From Alphaproteobacteria bacterium (GTDB lineage Bacteria; Pseudomonadota; Alphaproteobacteria; Micavibrionales; Micavibrionaceae): 33,590 bases of DNA. Of this stretch, positions 15,813 to 24,632 are shown piece after piece. The DNA is taken from NCBI GenBank assembly GCA_002401965.1, contig NVUR01000029.1, positions 1-33,590 of the forward strand. The letters run 5' to 3'. Every line of letters begins with the position of its first letter. Position 1 is the first letter of the stretch. The position numbers and the translations under genes were made by a program. Below the pieces are notes generated by a model. The model had not been told where the DNA came from and made no database searches. It saw only the letters and a list, made by a program, of their open reading frames with translations.

Positions 15813-15889
15813 GCCTGAGACCACCTCTGTTTAAACATATAGCCGAATTTATCCTTGGCTTTATCGATTATTCGCGTTAAACATCTTTA

Positions 15890-16552
15890 ATGACTGATAA
15901 ACAAAAATTAATTCTCGCAGTGCCTAAAGGACGTATATTAGAAGAGCTAATGCCTCTTTTAACCGCGTGCGATATTATTCCTGAAGATGACTTTACCAAC
16001 GACAAAAGCAGAAAATTACAATTCACCACTAATCATGATGGATTGGACATTATCCGTGTCCGCGCCTTTGATGTGGCAACCTTTGTTGCCTATGGCGGCG
16101 CGCATTTGGGCGTTGTCGGCAGTGACGCCATCGAAGAATTCAATTATTCCGAGATTTATGCCCCCCTTGATTTGGGAATTGGTGCTTGCCGCCTCTCTGT
16201 TGCCATGCCCACCAAAGACGCCGCAACGGACGACCCGACAAAATGGAGTCATATCCGCGTTGCAACAAAATACCCATCTTTAACGGCGCGCCACTTCGCA
16301 AAACGCGGTGTTCAAACCGAATGCATCAAATTAAACGGCGCGATGGAAATTGCCCCTGCCCTTGGCTTGGCCAAGCGTATTGTTGACTTAATATCAACGG
16401 GAAGCACGCTGAAAGCCAACAATATGGTGGAAGTTGAAAAGATACTAGACGTCTCGTCTCGATTAATTGTCAATCGCAGCATGCAAAAAACCCGCGTCGA
16501 AGATATGACCACATGGATTAACGCATTCAGGAATGCCGTAAAAAACAGATAG
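15890..16552 (+). CDS. hisG: ATP phosphoribosyltransferase, short form, 220 aa
   Basis: Catalyses the first step of histidine synthesis, joining ATP and PRPP. It has the N-terminal [13 protein letters not shown], the conserved [20 protein letters not shown] (58-77) and the PRPP-binding loop [16 protein letters not shown] (163-178). At 220 residues it lacks the C-terminal regulatory domain of the long form. Short-form enzymes need HisZ as a regulatory subunit, and hisZ is not in this window. The UPF0262 gene starts 7 bp downstream, so the two are co-transcribed. The ribosome site is poor. Confidence 0.95.
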   Translation: MTDKQKLILAVPKGRILEELMPLLTACDIIPEDDFTNDKSRKLQFTTNHDGLDIIRVRAFDVATFVAYGGAHLGVVGSDAIEEFNYSEIYAPLDLGIGACRLSVAMPTKDAATDDPTKWSHIRVATKYPSLTARHFAKRGVQTECIKLNGAMEIAPALGLAKRIVDLISTGSTLKANNMVEVEKILDVSSRLIVNRSMQKTRVEDMTTWINAFRNAVKNR

Positions 16553-16559
16553 TGCCACA

Positions 16560-17054
16560 ATGGAACAAAACAAAAAAAGTAGTATCGCATCCATTCGCCT
16601 GACAAAAAAAGACACACCAACCGTTGCCCACCTGATCCAAAGGGATTGCGATATAGCCCTAAGAGACCTAAAACAAGACAGCTATTTCCAGCCAACAGAT
16701 GATGATAATGGCCCCTATGCACTGGAACTCTACATCGAGGAAAACAGGCTTATCTTCCATACGCAAAATAATGACCAACAAGACCTGCCCTATCTGGTCT
16801 TATCACTCACCCCTTACCGCCGCCTGATAAAGGATTACTTCATGATCGTCAGCAGTTATGATGATGCCTTGCGCGATGGTAAGCCCTCACGCATAGAGGC
16901 CATCGACATGGGACGGCGGGGCCTGCATAATGAAGGCGCGGAATTATTGATGGAACGCCTGACAGGAAAAATAGAACTTAACATCAACACTGCCCGCAGA
17001 CTCTTTACCCTGATTTGTGTCCTCCACAGTGGAAAAGCGCATATTTTGCGATAA
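16560..17054 (+). CDS. UPF0262 family protein, 164 aa
   Basis: Conserved alphaproteobacterial protein of unknown function, usually found near his genes and infA, as here. Recognisable segments are HLIQRDCDIALRDLKQDSYF, GPYALELYIEENRLIF, LVLSLTPYRRLIKDYFMI and the conserved IEAIDMGRRGLHNEGAELLM. No membrane segment or signal peptide is present. It begins 7 bp after hisG. In many relatives a low-molecular-weight phosphatase gene lies between this gene and infA; here that gene is absent and the gap to infA is 79 bp. Confidence 0.9.
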   Translation: MEQNKKSSIASIRLTKKDTPTVAHLIQRDCDIALRDLKQDSYFQPTDDDNGPYALELYIEENRLIFHTQNNDQQDLPYLVLSLTPYRRLIKDYFMIVSSYDDALRDGKPSRIEAIDMGRRGLHNEGAELLMERLTGKIELNINTARRLFTLICVLHSGKAHILR

Positions 17055-17133
17055 TACAGGCAGGAATTGACGCCACGTAAGAAACAGTATAAAACCACCA
17101 CAGTTTACTTAATTAGAAAAGATTTAAAAGCCC

Positions 17134-17352
17134 ATGGCAAAAGAAGAATTACTCGAATTTAAAGGTGTTGTAACCGAAGTTCTACCCAATGCGATGTTCC
17201 GCGTTACCTTAGAAAATGAACATATTATTTTGGCGCATACCGCTGGAAAAATGCGTAAAAACCGTATCCGTGTCCTTCAAGGCGACTCCGTTGTTGTTGA
17301 AATGACCCCTTATGATCTATCAAAAGGTCGTATTATTTTCCGTGAAAAATAA
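17134..17352 (+). CDS. infA: translation initiation factor IF-1, 72 aa
   Basis: IF-1 binds the 30S A site and helps IF-2 and IF-3 set up initiation. It is a single OB-fold with the hallmark segments [40 protein letters not shown] and [20 protein letters not shown]. The length of 72 is exact for the family. Its 3' end overlaps the maf start. Confidence 0.98.
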   Translation: MAKEELLEFKGVVTEVLPNAMFRVTLENEHIILAHTAGKMRKNRIRVLQGDSVVVEMTPYDLSKGRIIFREK

Positions 17353-17935
17353 TCCTCATAAAGACATCATACTGGCCTCTGCTTCACCGCGGCGTGTGGA
17401 CTTGTTACAGCAAATCAACATCACACCCGCGCACATTATCCCCGCCGATATAGATGAAACACCGCTGAAAAATGAGCATCCAAGAGATCTCGCCCAGCGT
17501 CTCGCCCGTGAAAAGGCACAAGCCATCGCCAAGGATAACCCAAACACCTTCATCCTTGCCGCTGATACGGTTGTCGCATGCGGACGGCGCATACTCCCCA
17601 AAGCAGAGACCGAAGACCAAGCACGCCATTGCCTGACGCGCCTATCAGGTCGCAGGCACCATGTTTACGGTGGCATTTGTATTATCACCGATAAAGGGCA
17701 AGAAATTACCCGCCTTTGCGATACCATCGTCAAATTCAAACCTCTGACCGATCAAGATATAGACACCTATATTTACACAGGTGAATGGAACGGCAAGGCA
17801 GGTGGCTACGCGATACAAGGGTTTGCCGCCTCATATATTTCATTCATGCAAGGATCATATTCTAACGTGGTAGGATTATCACTTTATGATATAATGCAAA
17901 TTCTGCGCGGGAATGAATTTTTCTGCAAGCAATAA
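17342..17935 (+). CDS. maf: Maf-family nucleoside triphosphate pyrophosphatase, 197 aa
   Basis: House-cleaning pyrophosphatase that removes non-canonical or modified nucleotides. The N-terminal [10 protein letters not shown] loop (residues 9-18), the catalytic Asp of LAADTVV (Asp75) and the segment [13 protein letters not shown] are characteristic. I set the start at the GTG (17342), 11 bp inside infA, since translation from there gives the usual short lead before IILAS. An ATG at 17312 in the same frame would overlap infA further and lacks a ribosome site. The infA-maf-RNase order is common in alphaproteobacteria. Confidence 0.9.
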   Translation: MKNNPHKDIILASASPRRVDLLQQINITPAHIIPADIDETPLKNEHPRDLAQRLAREKAQAIAKDNPNTFILAADTVVACGRRILPKAETEDQARHCLTRLSGRRHHVYGGICIITDKGQEITRLCDTIVKFKPLTDQDIDTYIYTGEWNGKAGGYAIQGFAASYISFMQGSYSNVVGLSLYDIMQILRGNEFFCKQ

Positions 17936-17953
17936 TAATTGAACACCTAAATT

Positions 17954-18057
17954 ATAGTCATTCATATCTTTATACGGGCAAGAAACGAGTGACACCGCGT
18001 ATATTAATACGCTAGGAACCGAGTGACGCTGTCCCGAATGAATAGATGAATGACTAT
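17954..18057 (+). promoter_or_regulatory. structured leader of the RNase E/G gene, pairing over its start codon
   Basis: ATAGTCATTCAT (17954-17965) is perfectly complementary to ATGAATGACTAT (18046-18057), and the second arm contains the start codon (18050). Between the arms sits a perfect palindromic hairpin GCGTAT-ATTA-ATACGC (17997-18012), flanked by two copies of CGAGTGAC (17986-17993 and 18020-18027). This looks like a folded 5' untranslated region; a role in autoregulation is inference. Confidence 0.55.
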
Positions 18058-19282
18058 GGATATATTAATTGAAGAACTGGAAACCAGCATCTGGACAATA
18101 GCTCTTGATAATGGCCGCCTTGAAGGGATCGAAATCGACTCCCCATATGAGGCAGTACGATGGGGTTCAATTTACTGGGCAAAAGTCACACGCATAGACG
18201 CCAGCCTCGACGCCGCTTTCCTTGATCTGGATGGTGACAATTCAGGCATACTCTATAACCGCGATGTCCGTTATAAAGGCAAAGATGGCGAAATTTGCAA
18301 AGGCGGCGACAAAGCCATCGGCAAAATCCTTAAATCAGGTGACATGATCGCCGTTCAAGCAAAAAGCGCGTACACACCTGTTGCTGACGGTGATATATGG
18401 CAAAATAAAGAAGATAAAACCACCCAGATGAGCATGGATATCACGATCCCTGGTCGCTATCTTATCTATTGCGCCTTAGGTCAAAGAAACAGAATTTCCA
18501 GCCGTATTCGTGATAAAAACTTACGTAAACAACTGGAAAGCATGGTAAACACGTTAGAAGGTATGAATGGCTTTATCTTACGAAACGCGGCGGCTGATTT
18601 ACAAACAGATATCCTTAAGCGCGAAGCCAATGTCCTTAAAGAAATGTGGACACAAATCAGCGCCTATTTTAAAGGCAGCGACCCCGGCCTTATCGCACTT
18701 GGCCCCGACTCCATACAACGCACACTCAGCGATCAAGCCATAAACCCGATTGAACGCATAGAAGTCGTCACAATGGAACATTTCACGCAGGCAGAGGAAT
18801 GGTGCTCTATTTTTGCGCCAGATCTGATGACAAAAATAACCCCGATTGAGTTGAATGACGCAACACAAGACCTTGCCTTGCTTGAACATCGCGATGTTTT
18901 GGGGCAAGTTGAATCCCTGCTACATGATTATGCCTTCTTAACACAAGGCGGAAATATCATCATCCAAGAAACCGCCGCACTGACCGCCATTGATGTTAAT
19001 AAAGGCAGCGACACACGCTCTCACCTTGCCTTGAACATAGATGCCGCGCGGGAAATAGGCCGACAGATACGGTTACGCAATATCGGTGGAATCATCATGG
19101 TCGACTTCCTAAAAATGAACAAAACCGATGAGAAGAAGTTACTCAAAGAGCTGGATAATGTTATAAACCAAGACCCTTGCACAATTCAGATACACGGGCT
19201 TACAAAACTCGGCCTGATGGAAATAACCCGAAAACGCCGCACACCGCCCCTGCATGAACGTTTTGACGGACTGGATTTCTGA
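18050..19282 (+). CDS. rng: RNase E/G family endoribonuclease, short form, 410 aa
   Basis: Single-strand-specific endoribonuclease for mRNA decay and rRNA processing. An S1-like domain lies near the N-terminus (EAVRWGSIYWAKVTRIDASL, 34-53, through about 135). The DNase-I-like catalytic part has the two metal-binding aspartates, Asp315 in LTAIDVNKGS and Asp352 in IIMVDFLKM, and LTKLGLMEITRKR near the end. The protein stops at residue 410, before the CPxC zinc-link that joins subunits in RNase E, and has no long C-terminal scaffold, so it is closer to the short forms. The usual downstream yacG is not seen. Its start codon lies in an inverted repeat (17954-18057). Met3 (18056) is an alternative start. 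Confidence 0.9.
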   Translation: MTMDILIEELETSIWTIALDNGRLEGIEIDSPYEAVRWGSIYWAKVTRIDASLDAAFLDLDGDNSGILYNRDVRYKGKDGEICKGGDKAIGKILKSGDMIAVQAKSAYTPVADGDIWQNKEDKTTQMSMDITIPGRYLIYCALGQRNRISSRIRDKNLRKQLESMVNTLEGMNGFILRNAAADLQTDILKREANVLKEMWTQISAYFKGSDPGLIALGPDSIQRTLSDQAINPIERIEVVTMEHFTQAEEWCSIFAPDLMTKITPIELNDATQDLALLEHRDVLGQVESLLHDYAFLTQGGNIIIQETAALTAIDVNKGSDTRSHLALNIDAAREIGRQIRLRNIGGIIMVDFLKMNKTDEKKLLKELDNVINQDPCTIQIHGLTKLGLMEITRKRRTPPLHERFDGLDF

Positions 19283-19443
19283 TACAATAAATTTGCAGCG
19301 TTTAGGCGCAATATACTAAAATAACGCTAATTTCTCTATAACAGCATAAATTCAGAAAAATATTTTCAACAATACAAACTAAGTCTGGACATCCCCATTC
19401 AATTATCTTATAAGCCGTATACCTCGTGATTAGATTCACCCGT

Positions 19444-19518
19444 GCCCGGGTAGCTCAGGGGTAGAGCAAGGGATTGAAAATCCCTGTGTCGGTGGTTCGA
19501 TTCTGCCCCCGGGCACCA
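19444..19518 (+). tRNA. tRNA-Phe (anticodon GAA)
   Basis: Acceptor arms GCCCGGG (19444-19450) and CCCGGGC (19508-19514) pair fully and ACCA follows (19515-19518). The anticodon stem AGGGA/TCCCT encloses TTGAAAA with GAA at 19476-19478. D-arm TAGCTCAGGGGTAGAGCA and T-loop GTTCGATTC are standard. The total is 75 nt. Confidence 0.97.
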
Positions 19519-19680
19519 TTATTTCTTAAAAATGGATACCCTCTCGTCAATAAACAGAGAGTAGAGATAGCGCAAAATATCTGATGTGCCTTTTTGCGGG
19601 ATTCTACACAAAAATTAGAATCAAATTCCCCTTAAAAAGCATTACCCCCCTTTCATCTCCCTCACAATCATATTATAAAG

Positions 19681-20619
19681 ATGCCCATGGCTTCAGGATC
19701 TAAAAAAGTTATTATTGCTGCGCTGATCGGAAATACTCTTATTTCCATCACAAAGTTCTTCGCCGCGTCCATAACAGGCAGTGCCGCGATGCTGTCAGAG
19801 GGCATACATTCTCTGGTGGATACGGGCAATCAAGTCCTGCTGCTCTATGGCTTAAAACGCGCAGCAAAGCCTGCGGACGCCGAATTTCCCTTTGGTCACG
19901 GCAAAGAAATCTATTTCTGGAGCTTTGTTGTCGCCATCTTGATTTTTTCTGTCGGCGCGGGCATATCCATTTATCAAGGGATAAACCATATTTACCACCC
20001 CACAGAGCTACACGATCCGACAATCAACTACATCGTACTTGGAATGGCGATCCTGTTCGAAGGGGCTGCCTTCCTCTTCGCGCTCAAGGAATTCAACAAA
20101 GTGCGTGGGAATTTAGGCTATGTCGAGGCCGTTCACAGCGGCAAAGACCCCTCATTATTCGTCGTTCTGTTCGAGGACTTCGCCGCCCTACTCGGCCTGT
20201 TCGTTGCATTAATCGGCATTACCCTTGCCCATATAACCCATAACCCGCTATGGGATGGCATGGCATCGGTCGTTATTGGTGTTATCCTTGGTCTAACCGC
20301 CATTTGGCTGGCCTATGAGACAAAAAGCCTGCTGATCGGTGAAGGGGCTGACCCTAAGATTGTTGAAGATATAAAGAATATCGCAGCGAAATATGATGGT
20401 ATTGAACAGATAAACGAAGTGCTGACCCTGCATATGGGACCAGAATTCCTGCTGGTTAACATCAGCATTGATTTTAATAATGACCTACCTGCCGGTAAGG
20501 TAGAGCAAACCATTGCCGCGATCAGTGCCGACATAAAATCCACCCACCCCTTCGCAAAGAAAATCTTTATCGAGGCCGAAGCGGCAAAGCCATCTATCAT
20601 TAAGGCAACACAAGACTAA
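19681..20619 (+). CDS. cation diffusion facilitator family transporter, 312 aa
   Basis: Inner-membrane divalent-cation/proton antiporter. Six membrane segments are visible. Metal-site candidates are His43 and Asp47 in SEGIHSLVDTGNQ (segment 2). In segment 5 the usual HxxxD is replaced by LFEDFAALLG (Glu165, Asp166), as in the ZnT9-like branch of the family. FPFGHGKEIYFWS is the conserved loop after segment 2. A cytoplasmic C-terminal domain (about 225-300, with VLTLHMGPEFLLVNISIDF) is present. The metal (zinc, manganese or other) cannot be told. ATG 19681 and Met3 (19687) are both possible starts. It is a single gene, 163 bp after tRNA-Phe. Confidence 0.9.
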   Translation: MPMASGSKKVIIAALIGNTLISITKFFAASITGSAAMLSEGIHSLVDTGNQVLLLYGLKRAAKPADAEFPFGHGKEIYFWSFVVAILIFSVGAGISIYQGINHIYHPTELHDPTINYIVLGMAILFEGAAFLFALKEFNKVRGNLGYVEAVHSGKDPSLFVVLFEDFAALLGLFVALIGITLAHITHNPLWDGMASVVIGVILGLTAIWLAYETKSLLIGEGADPKIVEDIKNIAAKYDGIEQINEVLTLHMGPEFLLVNISIDFNNDLPAGKVEQTIAAISADIKSTHPFAKKIFIEAEAAKPSIIKATQD

Positions 20620-20648
20620 CCCCTTGAAAAAGATAGATACCCTATAAA

Positions 20649-20670
20649 TTTAGATCAAATTTTATCTAAA
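20649..20670. repeat. 7-bp inverted repeat upstream of the FecR/RTX-like gene
   Basis: TTTAGAT (20649-20655) and ATCTAAA (20664-20670) around an 8-nt AT-rich centre, 30 bp after the CDF stop and about 125 bp before the next start codon. No T-run on the plus strand, so an operator is as likely as a terminator. Confidence 0.3.
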
Positions 20671-20793
20671 AATAATCACTTCTTAACTATTTCCATATTA
20701 ATATACGTGACCCCTTATATAAATAAGAGGCATTCCCCGCACCATAAATGCAGGGAATATAAAGATATAAAAATTCAGGTCGGGAAACGTAAA

Positions 20794-23088
20794 ATGGCAC
20801 ATACAATTTTGAATAATTTTCTAACGGGTTCAGGAACGCAGGAAAGCGCGCCTGACAACACACAGAGAATTACACTGCAAAATGACGGACAATCCGTTGA
20901 CCTTCCCGATGCTTCCTATGTAAGAGATGCCAGCATTACACGTGATGGCGTTGACCTTGTTTTAGAAACAGCAGACGGCACAGTCATTATAGAAGGATAT
21001 TACACCGCCGAACCAACACCAAATTTAGTAGCCCCCGATGGTCTAACCCTTACCCCAGACCTTGTGAATTCCTTTACACATGGCGGCAACCAATATGCAG
21101 ATGCCGGCACAGGGATGAGCGATATATCCCCCGTTGGCGCGGTACAGGAAATCAGTGGTGAAGCCACAGTCACACGCCTAAATGGCAACGTAGAAGTCAT
21201 TGGCATCGGCACACCTATCTATCAAGGTGATATTATTGATACGGACGAAGATGGTGCGGTTAACATTATCTTTGTGGATGATACAACATTTGCAGTATCC
21301 GAAGATGCACGTCTTTCTATCGATGAATATGTGTTCGATGCATCCACACAATCAGGTGTATCAAATCTCTCCGTCTTAAAAGGTGTTTTTGTCTTCACCT
21401 CTGGCTTAATCGGACGTGATGATCCAGATGACGTGATGATCGATACGCCATCAGGTTCTATCGGTATTCGCGGAACAATTATCGCAGGTGATGTAACGAC
21501 AGGTGAGATCACCGTTATTGAGGGCGCGATTGTTCTTCACGATTTTTCAGGGAACACAATCACCCTATCAAATCAATACGAAACAGCACGATTTAATGCT
21601 ACGGAAGGCCAAATCGAACATATAGGCAATCTAAGTGCAAATGATGTAATCACAAAATTTATGAGCGTTTCAACCGTTGCCGCCGATCTATTCTCCTCCA
21701 TTCAAGATTCAGCAACGGAAACAGGGCAACAGAATAACGACAGCTCCGCACAAAGCGCAGCTCAAGATACTGATCCTGAAAATTACGAAACACAAGAAAC
21801 GGAGAGCCAGCAAGAGACAACACCAGAAGCCGCCCCTGAAGTCATACAAGAAGACGTAAAGGCAAGCACATCATTAGAAGAAGTCATCACCAGCGAAGAT
21901 ATCGCACAATCAGGTAAAAGTGATACAACCGAAATACAATCAGATACGGCGCAACCCTCCGAACAGGATACTAGCGAACCCCAAACAACAGGATCAGGCA
22001 CAGTAATCAGTACGGGAACGCAAGACACGCAAACCTTTACACCACCACTATCACCGCCGCCGATCGAACTTACTGCACCAACATTCGCAGGGCTTGCACC
22101 AAATTTTTCCGGCCTTGATAACTTCTTCAGCGGGTCACAAGACAGTCAATTCTCTTATAATTTTTCTCATGAATTCAGCGATCCAGATGGCGCAATAACA
22201 GGCTATAACCTTGTTAGCGCTCCTGTTAACGGCGATATTGCCAGCTACAACTTGGATACAAGCACAGGATTTATGTCAATCACCTTCGATAACACTGTCA
22301 CAACAAACTCCACATTCACATTTACTGTCGAAGCCCTAAGTGACTTTGGCAATGCGAGCAACACATATACATTTGATATTTACGGCGCAACAGTAACAAC
22401 AGGCACCACCACCATCACCGGATATGGCGATGTTTACAGTGGCACAGACACAACTATTAACATTATAAATGATAACGTTTCAGTATTCACGGATGGAAAC
22501 AGCATAAGCAACACGATAAACATTAACGCAGACGGAAGTTATGTTAAAACAGGTGATGGCGCCGACACTATTAACATAAATGCAGGACAAACAGGATACC
22601 ATACCTATGGTGATGCTGGAGGTGACACATTCAACATTGCCGAAGCACAAGGTAAATCCTATGGTGGTGGCGGTGATGATGACTTTATCTTGCTGGATGC
22701 AAGCGTTGTAACCGATTTTGAAACATTAAGCACCGGCCTAAAAATTGATGGTGGCGTAGGAAATGATCTCATCCAACTCGCAACAGCAGGTAACATAGAT
22801 TTCAGCGCAATAGATGCAGGGCTTATCAATAACATTGAAAAAATCGCCTTTATCAACGGTCAAACCAACGTCATAAATCTGGATTATGACAGTGTGATTT
22901 CAATGACCGATGCAGATAACAAACTCATCATCGATATGGATAATAATGACACATTAAATTTTACAAATGCTGGCAACACATTCACTTATACAGGGTTGGA
23001 CGGAACAAGCAGTTACGATGTTTATACGGATGGCACACTCACCCTCTTAGTTGACTTAGATAACAGTGCGGTGAGCGGTATTATATAA
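20794..23088 (+). CDS. secreted FecR-domain / cadherin-like / RTX-like repeat protein, 764 aa
   Basis: Large acidic protein without a Sec signal, of the type secreted by type I systems. An N-terminal beta region (20-70) carries LPDASYVRDASITRDGVDLV. A FecR-like domain spans 115-270 (TPIYQGDIIDTDEDGAVNII, then DTPSGSIGIRGT). A Gln/Glu/Ser/Thr-rich linker covers about 305-425. A cadherin-like Ig domain follows (about 430-530, FSHEFSDPDGAITGYNLVSA). The C-terminal 220 residues hold degenerate Gly/Asp-rich repeats (KTGDGADTININAG, YGGGGDDDFILLD) like calcium-binding RTX repeats. I use the ATG at 20794 (MAHTILNNFL), since GGGA lies about 10 nt upstream; an in-frame extension to 20707 is unlikely. 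No ABC or membrane-fusion secretion genes are in the window. Likely an adhesin or matrix protein. Confidence 0.85.
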   Translation: MAHTILNNFLTGSGTQESAPDNTQRITLQNDGQSVDLPDASYVRDASITRDGVDLVLETADGTVIIEGYYTAEPTPNLVAPDGLTLTPDLVNSFTHGGNQYADAGTGMSDISPVGAVQEISGEATVTRLNGNVEVIGIGTPIYQGDIIDTDEDGAVNIIFVDDTTFAVSEDARLSIDEYVFDASTQSGVSNLSVLKGVFVFTSGLIGRDDPDDVMIDTPSGSIGIRGTIIAGDVTTGEITVIEGAIVLHDFSGNTITLSNQYETARFNATEGQIEHIGNLSANDVITKFMSVSTVAADLFSSIQDSATETGQQNNDSSAQSAAQDTDPENYETQETESQQETTPEAAPEVIQEDVKASTSLEEVITSEDIAQSGKSDTTEIQSDTAQPSEQDTSEPQTTGSGTVISTGTQDTQTFTPPLSPPPIELTAPTFAGLAPNFSGLDNFFSGSQDSQFSYNFSHEFSDPDGAITGYNLVSAPVNGDIASYNLDTSTGFMSITFDNTVTTNSTFTFTVEALSDFGNASNTYTFDIYGATVTTGTTTITGYGDVYSGTDTTINIINDNVSVFTDGNSISNTININADGSYVKTGDGADTININAGQTGYHTYGDAGGDTFNIAEAQGKSYGGGGDDDFILLDASVVTDFETLSTGLKIDGGVGNDLIQLATAGNIDFSAIDAGLINNIEKIAFINGQTNVINLDYDSVISMTDADNKLIIDMDNNDTLNFTNAGNTFTYTGLDGTSSYDVYTDGTLTLLVDLDNSAVSGII

Positions 23089-23131
23089 GAAAACAAGAAC
23101 AGAACGTGTGGGTAAGGCTGTGGATTAAAAT

Positions 23132-24610
23132 CTAGCATGATTTTTCCACGGCTCTTTGCCATCCGGAATACAACACATCCATATCCCGTTTTTTCTCTCT
23201 TGGCTTATAATGACGATCAACTTTCCAGCGCGCCGCCACATCATCAATTGAGACAAACACACCGGCCTGCACCCCTGCCAAACACGCCGCGCCCCACGCC
23301 GTACACTCCGCTACCTTTGGGATTTCAATATCAATGCCAAGGGTGTCTGCCAAGAACTGACACATAAAACCATTAGCCACCAACCCGCCATCAGCGCGTA
23401 AAACATCAATTTTCTGCCCGCTATCCTTCTGCATAACGTCGATCAGGTCGCGCGTTTGATACGCTTGTGCCTCTAACGCCGCACGCACGATATGCGCCTT
23501 TTGCGTATCACGGGACAAACCACAAATAACCCCGCGCGCCGCAGGATCCCAGTACGGTGCGCCAAGACCGGTAAAAGCAGGCACAAAATAAACGCCGCCA
23601 TTATCGGGCACCGATCGTGCCATATTTTCACTCTCTTTTGCATCACCAATGAAGCTTAAATTATCTCGCAAAAACTGAATCGCCGTTCCCGCATTAAAAA
23701 TTGAACCTTCCAGCGCATAAGAAACCTTACCGTCGACACTTGCCCCTATAGTTGTTATCAATTTGTGCTCCGATAAAGTTGGCGCATCACCAATATTCAT
23801 CAGAGCAAAGCACCCCGTACCATAGGTTGATTTCACCATGCCGGAACGGACACATCCTTGACCGATTAGTGCAGATTGTTGATCCCCCGCCATACCGCCC
23901 ACCATCAAGTCACAGCCAAATAAATCCGAATTAAATTGGCCAAATTCAGATATATTATCCAATACTTTTGGAAGCATCTTGTTGGGAATATTAAATAATT
24001 CAAGCAAATCATCATCCCATTGATGATCAATTATATTATAGAGCATTGTCCGTGAAGCATTGGTCGCATCGGTCGCATGCACCCGACCACCTGTTAAGTG
24101 CCATAACAGATAACAATCGACCGTTCCGAACAATAGCTCACCATTCTCTGCCCGTTCACGCACGCCATCAACGCTTTCCAGAATCCACCTCAATTTGGTT
24201 GCAGAGAAATATGGATCAAGCAACAATCCGGTTTTCTCTCTAACCATTTTTTCATCGCCATTTCCTTTTAAGGTTGTGCAAAATTCTGCCGTTCGACGAT
24301 CCTGCCAGACAATTGCGTTATAGACAGGCTCCCCCATCTTCCGATCCCAGACAATTGTCGTTTCCCTCTGGTTTGTAATACCCACACCCGCAAGTGAAGC
24401 CGTCACATTTGCATCTTGCGACAAAACATCCCTAATCACGGAAAATGTCTGTTCCACGAGTGCTTTTGGATCTTGCTCTACCCAACCATCCTGTGGATAA
24501 ATTAAGTCCACAGGCTGTTGAGAAATAAACCGAATGTCACCGTGCTCATCAAAAATAATCGCACGCGAACTACTCGTCCCTTGATCAATCGCCAAAAGAT
24601 GCGTTGTCAT
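23132..24610 (-). CDS. glpK: glycerol kinase, 492 aa
   Basis: FGGY-family kinase that phosphorylates glycerol to glycerol 3-phosphate, the substrate of GlpD encoded just upstream. It shows the N-terminal phosphate loop AIDQGTSSSRAIIFD, NQRETTIVWDR and VWQDRRTAEFC (substrate contacts), VKSTYGTGCFALMN, FTGLGAPYWDPAARG and the C-terminal DGGLVANGFMCQFLAD. The length matches the family. It begins 22 bp after glpD ends, so the two form an operon. The 3' ends of this gene and the FecR/RTX-like gene converge, 43 bp apart. Confidence 0.97.
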   Translation of the reverse strand: MTTHLLAIDQGTSSSRAIIFDEHGDIRFISQQPVDLIYPQDGWVEQDPKALVEQTFSVIRDVLSQDANVTASLAGVGITNQRETTIVWDRKMGEPVYNAIVWQDRRTAEFCTTLKGNGDEKMVREKTGLLLDPYFSATKLRWILESVDGVRERAENGELLFGTVDCYLLWHLTGGRVHATDATNASRTMLYNIIDHQWDDDLLELFNIPNKMLPKVLDNISEFGQFNSDLFGCDLMVGGMAGDQQSALIGQGCVRSGMVKSTYGTGCFALMNIGDAPTLSEHKLITTIGASVDGKVSYALEGSIFNAGTAIQFLRDNLSFIGDAKESENMARSVPDNGGVYFVPAFTGLGAPYWDPAARGVICGLSRDTQKAHIVRAALEAQAYQTRDLIDVMQKDSGQKIDVLRADGGLVANGFMCQFLADTLGIDIEIPKVAECTAWGAACLAGVQAGVFVSIDDVAARWKVDRHYKPREKKRDMDVLYSGWQRAVEKSC

Positions 24611-24632
24611 AGTCTAAAATTCCTTCAAAAAA

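Noticed and set aside
19519-19680. CTCTC/GAGAG pairing after tRNA-Phe as a terminator
   Set aside because: The stem is only 5 bp with an 11-nt loop and has no T-run after it.
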